DNA of 64,000 bases from Candidatus Gastranaerophilales bacterium (GTDB lineage: Bacteria; Cyanobacteriota; Vampirovibrionia; Gastranaerophilales; Gastranaerophilaceae), in contig CALVAX010000004.1 of assembly GCA_944325605.1 (NCBI GenBank), forward strand, positions 62,001 through 126,000, written 5' to 3'. This document shows positions 53,450 to 62,381 of the stretch, one piece after another. The notes under the pieces were generated by a model. It saw nothing but the letters and a program-made list of their open reading frames with translations, did no database searches and had not been told where the DNA came from. The translations under genes and the position numbers were made by a program. The stretch's first letter is position 1. Each line of letters starts with the position of its first letter.

Positions 53450-54907
53450 AATTTTTTCAAAATCAGCCTTTTCCGCAATATAGCAGAAGGGCTTTTTATA
53501 TGTCCAGCTTAGGTTTCCGGATTTTAGTATGCAGTTCGAAAGTAGTGTTTTCAACAATTCGGCTTTGTTTTCATCCGAAACCTGCAAATACTTGTCATAT
53601 GTGTTTTCCAGAAGTTCTAAAGTTAAATTTATCTCATCCATGAACTTTTGATTTGACTTGTCTAATGCTTCTATCCGTGCTTTTAGCACAATCAACCGCT
53701 CCTGCCGAAGTTCATTTTCTTCCTGCCAACGCTCGGGAGAAATTATTCCGTCAAGTTTGTCCTGATATATCGCACGGATTTCATTCCTTATTTTTTCGGC
53801 TTCTGTATTCAGTCTTCTTAAACTTTCGGATTGAAAATCCTGTTCCTGCTTATTTAATTCTACCACTGCGTCTAAAATCCGCTGACGAATATTTTTGTCT
53901 AACTGAACGGCTTTCACTGCGTCGCCGAGCCGGTCTAACAACTCGTGTTCTTTATAGTATTTATGATTTTTGCATTTGTCTTTGCCGTATGCCCATGTAC
54001 AACGGTAGTAGATATATTTTTGTTTTTTTATTTCACCGACAATTGAACATCCGCAGTCACCGCAGGTTAGAAAATTACCAAGTAAAAATTTATGCTTATT
54101 GTAAAGCGGTTTGTTATCCTTTTTAAACGCGCTTTGAACACGCATAAACAGTTGATTTGAAATTAGCGGAGTATGCGTTCCTTGCATTAGCTGCCCTTTG
54201 AAGCGAAACATCCCTATGTAAAAAGGATTTTTCAACATATCTTCAAGAGCACCGGCGGTAATCTTAGGAGAATACGGACGGTAAGAATATCCTTCTTTTA
54301 CAAGTTGCGCTGCTGTATCTTTTACGGAAATATTGCCGCTTGAATATATTTCAAACGCTCTTTTGATAAAAGGTGCCGTAGTCTGGTTTACTTCAATAAT
54401 ACTTTTTCCCCGCTCATTTCTTACATTTTTGTAGCCGTACGGCGCACGGTTCGGAAAGATACCTTCTTCAGCTTTTTCTTTCAAACCTTTTCTTGTTTCT
54501 TCACGAAGGTTATCTATGAAATTTTTTGCCATTAAAACTTTTAATCCATGAACAAACTTTTGATGAGAGGAGGCTTCGTCATTAATAATCTCATGTTCTT
54601 TTACAAAATGAAGTTCAAATTTCCCTTCATCAATAAGTCCGTAGTCTGATGGATTTCTATACAAACGGTCTGTTTTTTCAACAAGAATTGTGTTTACATC
54701 TTTGGATTGTTTGAGAAATTTAACCATTGCATTGAACTGTTTTCGTCCGGATTTTTTAGCGGTTTCGGATTCGGTGAACTCTTTCACTATCTGAATATTA
54801 TTATTGCGTGCATAATCCTGTAACAATTTAACCTGCGCCGGTATTGAAAACCCCTGACGCTCCTGTTCATCCGATGAAACCCGCGCATACAACACAGCTT
54901 TTTTCAA
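53423..54907 (-). CDS. Large serine recombinase (integrase)
   Basis: 494 residues. The resolvase domain starts MKKAVLYARVSSDEQERQ, with catalytic Ser11. The recombinase domain follows, then a zinc ribbon (FLTCGDCGCSIVG and RCTWAYGKDKCK), a coiled-coil (about residues 360-450) and a C-terminal tail. This is the architecture of large serine integrases. TTG 54907 is chosen as start, 8 nt after AAGGAG. An in-frame TTG at 54913 is too close. The last eight codons and the stop lie inside tRNA-Arg on the other strand, so the attachment site overlaps the gene end. Confidence 0.9.
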
Positions 54908-55010
54908 AATCAATACTCCTTTTTGTTTATAATATAATTCTACATGAAATCTGCGTCCTGATAAACAGATTATTACAGAAATTTCATGAATATATGTAAA
55001 GGAATTAAAC

Positions 55011-56003
55011 ATGCCGGACATTTTTAAAAGAATTGATGACAGAACATTTTTTATTTTGTATGCACTGACAAAACAACCAGACCTTCGTGTACCGACACTT
55101 TCAGCGCTATATGGGGAAACACCATTTAACGAAATTTGTATAGAATTTGACAATCTAAAAAGGTTTGAAATTGAAACTATGCTGACCTATGCTCCAAGCG
55201 AAGCTGTTGATATGGAAACACTGGAGAAAATTAAAGAATATGAAACTGAGATAAAAGAATTTTTAACCGGAGAAGGGTTTGCGCAACAAACCTCTATTGT
55301 TGCAAGAAAATTAGTACCTTATGCTGCTGAAGCTCAATTTATCTGCAAGTCACCCGAAAGACTGCAAGAAAAAATTGATGAATATTTTACAAATTCAGAA
55401 TCAAGCCGGAAATTATACTTTTACAACTATGAAAAACATCTAAAAATCTTTGAAGAGGTAAATGAATGGGCGATTACCGGCATGACAGCACCGTATAAAA
55501 TAGGTTTTGACAGATTCCTTCAATTTATTCATGAAAAAAATATAAGTAAATATGCATTTTTTCATTTTTTATATCAGCTTGAAAAGTCAGGAAGTATTAA
55601 AATATCAGAATTATCAGTTCAAGGAGGCGTCCCGCTTATAATATTTGAAACTTTGAAGCAAAAAATCCATAAGCCTGTGAAAAAAGAAGTACCGCAGGGA
55701 AGAGAATTAGCACATTTTCAAACACTTCATTTATATGAAAACGGAATAATTGATACGGCACAAGACGGGAAATTCTTCCGGTGCGATACTATAGAAGCCC
55801 GCTTATTTGAGATGTTTTTTAGACAGCCATATCAGAATCATTCATACCGCTCAATTGAATCTAGGATAGGTGTGTACAAAGAGATGCCTAAAAGAATTTC
55901 AAAAGCCCGAATAAAACTTCAAAGAATTTTGAAAAATAATAACAAAAAATATTTTATCAATAATCAAAAAAATAAAACCTACAAATTTACACAGCCTGAT
56001 TAG
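55011..56003 (+). CDS. Hypothetical element protein, divergent to the recombinase
   Basis: 330 residues, soluble, mostly helical, with a basic C-terminal 60 residues (SKARIKLQRILKNNNKKYF) that may bind DNA. A middle part (AFFHFLYQLEKSGSIKISEL) could be a winged helix. Its position next to the integrase, divergent with a 103-bp gap, suggests a role in excision, control or replication, but no family is recognised. ATG 55011 follows AAAGGA. Confidence 0.5.
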   Translation: MPDIFKRIDDRTFFILYALTKQPDLRVPTLSALYGETPFNEICIEFDNLKRFEIETMLTYAPSEAVDMETLEKIKEYETEIKEFLTGEGFAQQTSIVARKLVPYAAEAQFICKSPERLQEKIDEYFTNSESSRKLYFYNYEKHLKIFEEVNEWAITGMTAPYKIGFDRFLQFIHEKNISKYAFFHFLYQLEKSGSIKISELSVQGGVPLIIFETLKQKIHKPVKKEVPQGRELAHFQTLHLYENGIIDTAQDGKFFRCDTIEARLFEMFFRQPYQNHSYRSIESRIGVYKEMPKRISKARIKLQRILKNNNKKYFINNQKNKTYKFTQPD

Positions 56004-56032
56004 AAAGTAATAAAAAATCTTCACACTAAAAT

Positions 56033-56066
56033 AAAATCTTCACTTTTTGTGAAGATTTTTTATTTT
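56033..56066 (+). terminator. Terminator of the gene at 55011
   Basis: AAAATCTTCAC, five-base loop, GTGAAGATTTTTTATTTT. Confidence 0.85.
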
Positions 56067-56162
56067 GCAACCAGCCCCGATTTGCTTAATTTGACGGATA
56101 AAATATTCACGAATTTTCTGCAAATCATTTTTATATTTTCAAGTGAACCATACACTTAATGT

Positions 56163-56330
56163 ATGAATTATAAAATCCAACAAGAAAAAACCTTCTGGCA
56201 AAAATACACAGATGAAAAACTCTCGGATGAGAATATCTTCGAGATTAATCAAAATCTACAAAACTTTGCCGGAGCACTTTTGAAAATACGAACAGAATTA
56301 AAAAATAAAAAGGAGAAAAGAAATGACTAA
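56163..56330 (+). CDS. Hypothetical small element protein (55 aa)
   Basis: A continuous frame from ATG 56163: MNYKIQQEKTFWQKYTDEKL then a helical, Lys/Glu-rich end. It overlaps the next ATG by 8 bp, and AAGGAG inside its 3' end serves that next gene. Short phage-like ORF; function unknown. Its own start lacks a clear Shine-Dalgarno. Confidence 0.45.
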   Translation: MNYKIQQEKTFWQKYTDEKLSDENIFEINQNLQNFAGALLKIRTELKNKKEKRND

Positions 56331-56525
56331 AAAAGAATTCTGTATTCAAATTTTATCATTTTGGATAAAAGAGACAATAAATTCTACATAGTACCACCGT
56401 TAAAGGTGACTAAGACTTTTTTAAAGTGGTTGGAAGATAATCCACAAATATTTATACAGATGATTGAAGATAATATCTTAAAAATGAAAGACGAGGAAAA
56501 TATGGAAAGAAAAATACTAACTTAA
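56323..56525 (+). pseudogene. Frameshifted small ORF A
   Basis: ATG 56323 is preceded by AAGGAG. The frame runs MTKKEFCIQ and then breaks at a T4 run (56351-56354). A -1 shift there restores a plausible protein containing IILDKRDNKFYIVPPLKVTK up to the stop at 56523. The break could be a base deletion, an assembly error in a homopolymer, or a recoding site. Confidence 0.5.
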
Positions 56526-56674
56526 TTATCGTTGATGATAAGTATGGTGTTTTTTACTTATGGGAAAATGCAAACTTAACCCCTGAGGAAATTGAAAGAT
56601 TTAAAAATTCAACAGATGAAGATTATGACAGACTTTTAGAATATTTGAGAGGGAGAGTAGATGAAAACAAATAA
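56502..56674 (+). pseudogene. Frameshifted small ORF B
   Basis: ATG 56502 opens MERK and then stops unless a -1 shift happens in the A5 run (56510-56514). After that shift the frame reads NTNLIIVDDKYGVFYLWENA up to a stop at 56672, inside the 5' end of the primase gene. It has the same kind of break as ORF A, one gene earlier. Confidence 0.45.
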
Positions 56675-59021
56675 TAATATATTAAAATTATTCAGAGCCG
56701 GATTCAAACTTGTTCAGGCTCCATACAAAAGCAAAAATCCGATTATGCGGGATTGGCGTAATAAATGGGTAAGAAGTGAAGAAGAACTTTTAACTATACT
56801 AAAAACAAATCCTGCGTTAAATTTTGTAATAATTCCACATGATGACTGGATAGTTTATGATATTGACCCTCGCAATGGTGGGCTGGAAAGTTATCAAAAA
56901 CTAAGAGAATATTTTAGCAGAACTTTCAAAGTTGCAACCGGCGGTGGAGGTTTTCATTATTACTACAGACTGCCGCAGGGCTTTGATAAGTCTTTACGGA
57001 AGGATTTAAAGGGTTATTACGGAATTGATATCAAAACATCTACAGGATGTCTTGTTGCACCGGAAAGCACTCACCCGAACGGTCAAAGGTACAGAATTGC
57101 AGATGATAGTATCAATACACTTACAGAAGTTCCGCCGGAGTTGCTTAAACTTGCAATAAAGCAAGAAGAATATCCGGAAAAAGTTCGAAACTATAATAAT
57201 AAGCAAAATCATGACATCCAAAAGGGAGGAAGAAATAATGCCGTGACATCTTACGTAGGTTCATTGTTCAGCAAGGGGCTTGAATATAAGGATGTACAAC
57301 TCTTAGCGGATGCATACAATAGTTCCTATTGTAAACCGCCGTTATCCCGTAGAGAAGTCGCAGGCATTGTTAAGAGTATAAGCCGTTACAATAATGCGCA
57401 GAGGCGCAAAAACAGGGATACAAAAATTTCTGTTGAAACAGTTATGGATGACAAAGATAAGCCCATAGGACAAATTGTAGAAGAAATCCTTACAGAAGGA
57501 AAAATGAAAACAGATATCCGTTTTCGGCTTGTGAGTGAAGTTATCATAAAGGATTTATCCGAATGCGGAAAATTCTATAAATCCAACGGTAATTATTATA
57601 TTTTTGATAACAAAACAAAAATGCTTATATCAATCAACAAAGGCAATATTAATTTAAAAACATTACTTGCAAAATACAGAATTAACGCTGCAAGAGATAT
57701 ATTTAAAATAATCTATGAAGCATTAATTGTTCATTGTCAATCCGAAGGTGAAGAAACAGAGGTTTATAAATACTCTCATTTTGATATTGACAGCGGTTGT
57801 TTATATCTGAAAAATCACAACATGATTTATAAAATCACAGAAGATGATGTTATAAAATGTGACAATGGTACTGATAGAGTGCTCTTCACAGACACTGTCG
57901 AGGTTGAACCTTATGAATATATTAATAATGTAAAAGAAGATTATTTGAAGAAGTGTTTATTAAATCTGCCAAATTATTCTCAAATGCCGTATTTGAGTAA
58001 TAATGACGCTAAAAACATAGTTGCAATCTATCTTCACGCTCTATTCATGCCGGATTTATTACAGACCAAACCGCTTATTTCTACAGTAGGTTCAAAAGGC
58101 AGCGGAAAAACTACATTGTTAAGAATGATGTTGAAGTGTATTTACGGAAAATATGCAGATGTGACTGCAATGACAAACAAAATGGAGGATTTAGACACAA
58201 TTATTGCAAAGCGTCATTTTATTGTAATAGATAACCTTGATACTTTTAAAGACAGTATTAATGACAAAATTGCCTCTTATGCAACCGGTGTTGTCAATGA
58301 AAAGCGGCGGTTATATTCTGACGGAGATGTCTATAAAGAACGTGTTGAGGCTTTTATCGGAATATCAACAAGAAATCCTGTATTTCGCCGCGACGATGTT
58401 GCACAGCGGGTTATTATTATATACTTAGAACCTTTAACAAAATTTTCAACGGAACGTCAGATTATTGAACCCGTGATGAAATATCGAAATGAAATCCTTT
58501 CTCAAATAATTCAAAAACTGCAAGGTATAATAAAACTTATTAATAGGAAAAAATTCGCAAAAACCAGTTCGAGCTTCCGTATGGCAGATTTTGCATACTT
58601 TACAGCTTTGTATCTCAATAATCATCTGAAAGCCGAAGATTTACTGCTAAGAATATCTAAAACTCAACGTGCGCTTGTCCTTGATGGAGATATTTTAATT
58701 ACATATCTTGTAAAATATGTTGCTGAAAACAGACGCACCGGTTTTCCCTCTGAATGGCTGACAGCAGCGCAGTTCTATGAACAGCTTGACGGAAGAGCTG
58801 CTGTTGAAAAAAAAGATACTCTTTTTAAGAATGAATTTAGAGAGAGATATGAAAACTCAATCAGTCTCGGGAAAAGGCTGACAAATATTAAAAGTGACAT
58901 ATCCGAATATATAAAGATTGAAATAAGAAAGAACAGCGGGAATGTGACTACATATCGTGTGTCGGCTGGCGAATGTTTTAATGAACTTTTGGAGGGGTTG
59001 CTAAAAAAACAGAAGAGTTAA
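56661..59021 (+). CDS. Primase-polymerase / SF3 helicase replication protein
   Basis: 786 residues with a full replication-initiator layout. The N-terminal prim-pol domain has the acidic pair in VYDIDPRNGG (residues 66-73), GGGGFHYYY (His99), and DIKTSTGCLVAPESTHPNG. A PriCT-type helical region follows (GGRNNAVTSYVGSLFS). The C-terminal SF3/D5-type helicase has Walker A GSKGSGKT (about residue 476) and Walker B HFIVIDNLD. Such proteins replicate plasmids and phage-like elements. GGGAGAG lies before the ATG. Confidence 0.85.
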   Translation: MKTNNNILKLFRAGFKLVQAPYKSKNPIMRDWRNKWVRSEEELLTILKTNPALNFVIIPHDDWIVYDIDPRNGGLESYQKLREYFSRTFKVATGGGGFHYYYRLPQGFDKSLRKDLKGYYGIDIKTSTGCLVAPESTHPNGQRYRIADDSINTLTEVPPELLKLAIKQEEYPEKVRNYNNKQNHDIQKGGRNNAVTSYVGSLFSKGLEYKDVQLLADAYNSSYCKPPLSRREVAGIVKSISRYNNAQRRKNRDTKISVETVMDDKDKPIGQIVEEILTEGKMKTDIRFRLVSEVIIKDLSECGKFYKSNGNYYIFDNKTKMLISINKGNINLKTLLAKYRINAARDIFKIIYEALIVHCQSEGEETEVYKYSHFDIDSGCLYLKNHNMIYKITEDDVIKCDNGTDRVLFTDTVEVEPYEYINNVKEDYLKKCLLNLPNYSQMPYLSNNDAKNIVAIYLHALFMPDLLQTKPLISTVGSKGSGKTTLLRMMLKCIYGKYADVTAMTNKMEDLDTIIAKRHFIVIDNLDTFKDSINDKIASYATGVVNEKRRLYSDGDVYKERVEAFIGISTRNPVFRRDDVAQRVIIIYLEPLTKFSTERQIIEPVMKYRNEILSQIIQKLQGIIKLINRKKFAKTSSSFRMADFAYFTALYLNNHLKAEDLLLRISKTQRALVLDGDILITYLVKYVAENRRTGFPSEWLTAAQFYEQLDGRAAVEKKDTLFKNEFRERYENSISLGKRLTNIKSDISEYIKIEIRKNSGNVTTYRVSAGECFNELLEGLLKKQKS

Positions 59022-59059
59022 GGTGGTTAGGGTTTCCTTAGCCGCCTTTTTCCTTTTTT
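59022..59059 (+). terminator. Terminator of the replication gene
   Basis: GGTGGTTAGG, loop, CCTTAGCCGCC, then TTTTTCCTTTTTT directly after the stop. Confidence 0.85.
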
Positions 59060-59193
59060 CACTTTCACTTTTTTTATAATTTTTAATTTAAAAAATAAAA
59101 ACACCTTAACCATCTTAACTTCTTTTATATGCTTACCTTCTCCGGAAAGAAAAACCTAAAACCCCCTCTTTGTTTCCCCCTATCCCGAACCCA

Positions 59194-59211
59194 CCCCGCC
59201 ACCCTGCGGGG
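59194..59211. repeat. GC-rich hairpin in the 59.0-59.6 kb gap
   Basis: CCCCGC-CACCCT-GCGGGG, inside a short C-rich patch (59155-59235) in otherwise AT-rich DNA. There is no T-run. The gap from 59060 to 59612 otherwise has no convincing gene; a 54-residue minus frame is listed separately. It could be an origin of transfer or replication. Confidence 0.4.
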
Positions 59212-59403
59212 CGAAAGGGGGGTGCATAATTCAGCCCCTGTTAAAATCGATTTCAGGGAAAAGTCTGACTAATTAAAATATAATATTCTGCAAATATTAT
59301 TTTGCATTTCTTATTTCCGTTGCTGCGTCAATAATCCGGAATTTTAATTAATTATATATTTATATAAACAATCAATTACTTTTTTTTGTCGCTTCTTCAA
59401 ACA

Positions 59404-59568
59404 CTATTGCACCAACGCATAAAAAAGCCTTTTTAATCTTTTGTTCAGACGCTGAATCCCCCTTATTTCTGACAACTCATGCATCATAGTAGCAGACAAT
59501 CCCTCATTTTCAAGGCACACTTTCAGCCTGCCGGAGGTACCGCCTTGAAAATTCACTCTTGCCTGCAT
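59404..59568 (-). CDS. Possible 54-residue protein (uncertain)
   Basis: Frame from ATG 59568 to a stop at 59404: MQARVNFQGGTSGRLKVCLE, then a helical, basic end (IQRLNKRLKRLFYALVQ). There is no Shine-Dalgarno and it faces the gene at 59613, so it could be chance. I list it because the gap is otherwise empty. Confidence 0.2.
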   Translation of the reverse strand: MQARVNFQGGTSGRLKVCLENEGLSATMMHELSEIRGIQRLNKRLKRLFYALVQ

Positions 59569-59612
59569 TGCCGAACAACATGAGTTATACAGGAATAAAG
59601 GAGGATTTTAGT

Positions 59613-59885
59613 ATGCCTGAACAAAAGAAGTTTAATCTGTTACGTTTTGTGTATGGTGAATTGTACTTGAATTCACGTACCAAAACAGTTGCCACAATTA
59701 CCGTTGAAGTATGGAAAGCCGAATCGTGGCGCAATATTCTCAACTGGTTAAACAACCGTAACCACATTACAGCTTTAAAGATTGAACGCATAAGCCCGAC
59801 GCACCGGCGTATCAGCTACATCTTTAATGACTATAACCTTATTTATCCGTCTTATATCCGCTACCTGAAAGGGTTATCCGGATGA
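59613..59885 (+). CDS. Hypothetical element protein (90 aa)
   Basis: AAAGGAGGA lies 8 nt before ATG 59613. Starts MPEQKKFNLLRFVYGELYLN and has a mixed alpha/beta pattern with a basic RISPTHRRISYIFNDYNLIY tail. No membrane segment. It precedes the ArdC-like gene by about 130 bp. An upstream in-frame ATG at 59559 is less likely. Unknown family. Confidence 0.5.
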   Translation: MPEQKKFNLLRFVYGELYLNSRTKTVATITVEVWKAESWRNILNWLNNRNHITALKIERISPTHRRISYIFNDYNLIYPSYIRYLKGLSG

Positions 59886-60014
59886 TTATACTTACATTTA
59901 AAAGTCATATTGGCTTTTAAGAGGTGCTTATTTTTTCAGGACTATTTACACCTGAAAAATATTTTACATGGCTTAAAAGCGCACACAGCAGTTAATAACA
60001 GAAAGGATTTTACT

Positions 60015-60845
60015 ATGAAAAAAGATTACAAAGAAAAAATTACAAACCAGATTATCTCTGCTCTTGAGCAGGATCAAATCCCATGGATTTCTCCGTTTGA
60101 AAAACAAATTATTCCGGTAAACTATCTGACAAAACGGCCATACAACGGTGTCAATCTGTTGTCATTATGGGTTACAGGCATGATTGAGGGTTATACAGGA
60201 AATTACTGGATTGGTTTCAGACAGGCGAATCAGCTTGGAGGAAGAGTTAAAAAGGGTGAGAAGGGCACACCTATAACAATATGTTGTCCTCTAAAGCCCA
60301 AAGATGAGGATGATATTTCAACAGGCAAAGAAATAATCCGCCATTATTACAAAACCGACTATGTCTTTAATCTATATTCACAGATTGAGGGAATTGATTT
60401 TGAAGCCGACCCGCCGACGTACCGACCGATTATAGAATTTGAAACTTTGATAAAGCGGACAGGCATGAGAATCAGACATCAGGGAGAAAGGGCTTATTAT
60501 TCTTTAAAAGAAGATTTTATCAATATGCCGTTCAAAAGCAAGTTTAAAACCCGAACAGCATATTACCAGACATTAGCGCACGAACTTATACATGCGACAA
60601 TGAAAGAGGGCAGGTGCGGACGCAACCTTTTAAAAGAAAATCCCCAGAGCGGCAGAGCATTAGAAGAACTGACTGCTGAATTAGGTTCGGCATACCTCCT
60701 TGCAGAATACGGTCTGAAAGCTGATTTACAAAACTCTGCGGCATATATTCAAAGCTGGATTAAGGCACTAAAAAGCGATACTGATTATATTTTCAAGGCT
60801 TCTAAAATGGCAAAAGACGCGCTCAAATGGCTGGTTAATCAATAG
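60015..60845 (+). CDS. ArdC-like antirestriction protein
   Basis: 276 residues with two domains. The N-terminal ssDNA-binding (DUF1738-type) domain spans ITNQIISALEQDQIPWISPF to the region GYTGNYWIGFRQANQLGGRV. The zincin-like metalloprotease domain has HELIH (residues 189-193) and ELTAELGSAYLLAEYG. ArdC proteins are carried by plasmids and conjugative elements and protect the incoming strand from restriction. GAAAGGA precedes ATG 60015. It overlaps the XRE gene end by 11 bp. Confidence 0.85.
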   Translation: MKKDYKEKITNQIISALEQDQIPWISPFEKQIIPVNYLTKRPYNGVNLLSLWVTGMIEGYTGNYWIGFRQANQLGGRVKKGEKGTPITICCPLKPKDEDDISTGKEIIRHYYKTDYVFNLYSQIEGIDFEADPPTYRPIIEFETLIKRTGMRIRHQGERAYYSLKEDFINMPFKSKFKTRTAYYQTLAHELIHATMKEGRCGRNLLKENPQSGRALEELTAELGSAYLLAEYGLKADLQNSAAYIQSWIKALKSDTDYIFKASKMAKDALKWLVNQ

Positions 60846-61074
60846 TAATGTCAACAAGTTCACTAAGACTTTTATCAAGTGCGTTTGCAAGAATAAAAAG
60901 GCAATAAATTGAAGGGCTCCTCAAGCCCTGTTCTATAGCACCTATATAAGTACGGTCAACCCCGATTTGGAAAGCAAGTGCTTCTTGAGAAATCCCCTTT
61001 GCGGTACGAAAGGTTTTAACACGAAGTCCTAAATTTTTAAGAATTTTTTTCTTAAGTCTGACTTTTGTTTTCAT
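60835..61074 (-). CDS. XRE-family regulator
   Basis: 79 residues with one helix-turn-helix of the Cro/C1 type (GLRVKTFRTAKGISQEALAF then GVDRTYIGAIEQGLRSPSIY). No other domain. It reads away from the gene at 61289, and an inverted repeat lies at 61095-61121, 20 bp upstream of its ATG, so it may control both itself and the divergent operon. It is probably the repressor that keeps the element quiet. Confidence 0.85.
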   Translation of the reverse strand: MKTKVRLKKKILKNLGLRVKTFRTAKGISQEALAFQIGVDRTYIGAIEQGLRSPSIYCLFILANALDKSLSELVDITID

Positions 61075-61094
61075 AAAACAATTATGTAACCGTT

Positions 61095-61121
61095 ACTAAT
61101 TGTCATCTACCGACAAATAGT
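61095..61121. promoter_or_regulatory. Inverted repeat, likely XRE operator
   Basis: ACTAATTGTC, seven bases, GACAAATAGT, one mismatch in ten. It sits 20 bases upstream of the XRE ATG in the divergent promoter gap. The rest of 61075-61288 holds the promoter for 61289 and no gene. Confidence 0.5.
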
Positions 61122-61162
61122 CACGTATAAAAATATGTCTGTAACATGTGTTAACAAAGGGA

Positions 61163-61190
61163 TTGAGAAAATATATAAATTTGTTATAAT
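61163..61190 (+). promoter_or_regulatory. Promoter for the 61289 operon
   Basis: TTGAGA (61163-61168), 16 bp, TATAAT (61185-61190), about 98 bp before the ATG, giving a leader of about 90 nt. Confidence 0.5.
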
Positions 61191-61288
61191 AAAAATATTA
61201 CTAACTATAAATAAATTTCAAATATACATTTTTATTTTACCCCGAAATTAATAATGCACCAATGATGCAACGCTTGAAAGGAGTTTTT

Positions 61289-61981
61289 ATGCACGAAGAC
61301 AATGAATTCAATGCTGTAATGACACAACGTGAAACTTTACCGGAACAATTTAAAATTCAAACTAGTCAAACGGATTTACTAATACCGAATTTAAAAATAA
61401 TCCAAAGCCTTTCTAATGAGCTAACCCCGAACAACGCAAAGTACAATCCTGATGTGAAAGCCGGTGATATTTATGACTCTGTTACAAAAACAATTTTTAA
61501 AAATGCCAAGGCTATTGTGTGCGGAATGTTGAAATATTATGCAGAATGGACACCACAGGTAAGGGGGCGTTTAATAAAAAAACACCCTGAAAATTCTGAA
61601 GTTGTCAAAAGGGCAATTCAGGAAGCGCAAATCCGTAACAATGACTACTCTAATATTAAATTAAAAACACCTGCCGGAAATGATTTACAAGAAAATTTCG
61701 GTGCAGTTTTAGTTATGAAAAATGAAAACGGAATAATCCTACCCGAAAAATTTACATTTTCAAAAACCAGCTTTATGGTAGGAAAAGAACTAAGCACAAT
61801 CATAGCTGTATATCAAAACGGAGGTATTCCGGAGTTTGATGTAAGTACAGTTCTTGTATCAAATGATAAAGGCTCATGGTACAAACCTTGCTTCAAATTC
61901 AGCGGATATGCAATGGATAGACGTATTATCTCCCTCGCCGCAAAATTATACGCAATCGCTGATGAAATCATTTTAGGATAA
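61289..61981 (+). CDS. Phage-type DNA-metabolism protein (possible ssDNA-binding)
   Basis: 230 residues. It begins with a polar region and then LLIPNLKIIQSLSNELTPNN and AGDIYDSVTKTIFKNAKAIV, a pattern found in phage proteins that accompany recombinases and ssDNA-binding proteins. The rest is mixed alpha/beta with RRIISLAAKLYAIADEIIL at the end. I cannot name the family with certainty. A strong Shine-Dalgarno (AAAGGAG) precedes ATG 61289. Confidence 0.5.
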   Translation: MHEDNEFNAVMTQRETLPEQFKIQTSQTDLLIPNLKIIQSLSNELTPNNAKYNPDVKAGDIYDSVTKTIFKNAKAIVCGMLKYYAEWTPQVRGRLIKKHPENSEVVKRAIQEAQIRNNDYSNIKLKTPAGNDLQENFGAVLVMKNENGIILPEKFTFSKTSFMVGKELSTIIAVYQNGGIPEFDVSTVLVSNDKGSWYKPCFKFSGYAMDRRIISLAAKLYAIADEIILG

Positions 61982-61989
61982 ATGAAATC

Positions 61990-62367
61990 GTGGAATTATA
62001 TACGATATTTATACTTTATTTGTCTTTTCTTATTTTAATACTTGTTTTGTTCAGCAACAAAAAACAATCAGCTAGCCACTATCAAAAAGACTACCCCTTA
62101 GTCGAAGTGTTTGAAGTTGCAATAAGAAACCGTTACAGAATAAAAATTCAATATGAATCCTCTCCGCTTTATAAAGACAGCGAAATAACAGAAAGAATTA
62201 TACAACCTCTTGAAATTAAGTACGGAAAAGACATCTTAGATAATTATTTTATTAAAAATTCTAAAAACAGTAAAGATAAAATATATATCAAAGCCTTTTG
62301 CGAATTGCGTCAAGACGAAAGACACTTCCGGCTTGACAGGTTACAAATTTTAAAAATACTAAAATGA
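61990..62367 (+). CDS. Membrane-anchored WYL-domain protein
   Basis: 125 residues. One membrane helix (FILYLSFLILILVLF) is followed by a single WYL-type domain: RYRIKIQYESSPLYKDSEIT, RIIQPLEIKYG, and YIKAFCELRQDERHFRLDRL. WYL domains usually sit behind a helix-turn-helix and sense nucleic-acid ligands in defence or DNA-damage control; no DNA-binding part is present here. The start is GTG 61990, with AGGA 11 nt before. It follows 8 bases after the previous stop and precedes a secreted protein gene by 14 bases. Confidence 0.65.
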   Translation: MELYTIFILYLSFLILILVLFSNKKQSASHYQKDYPLVEVFEVAIRNRYRIKIQYESSPLYKDSEITERIIQPLEIKYGKDILDNYFIKNSKNSKDKIYIKAFCELRQDERHFRLDRLQILKILK

Positions 62368-62381
62368 TAAGGAGTTTTTAT

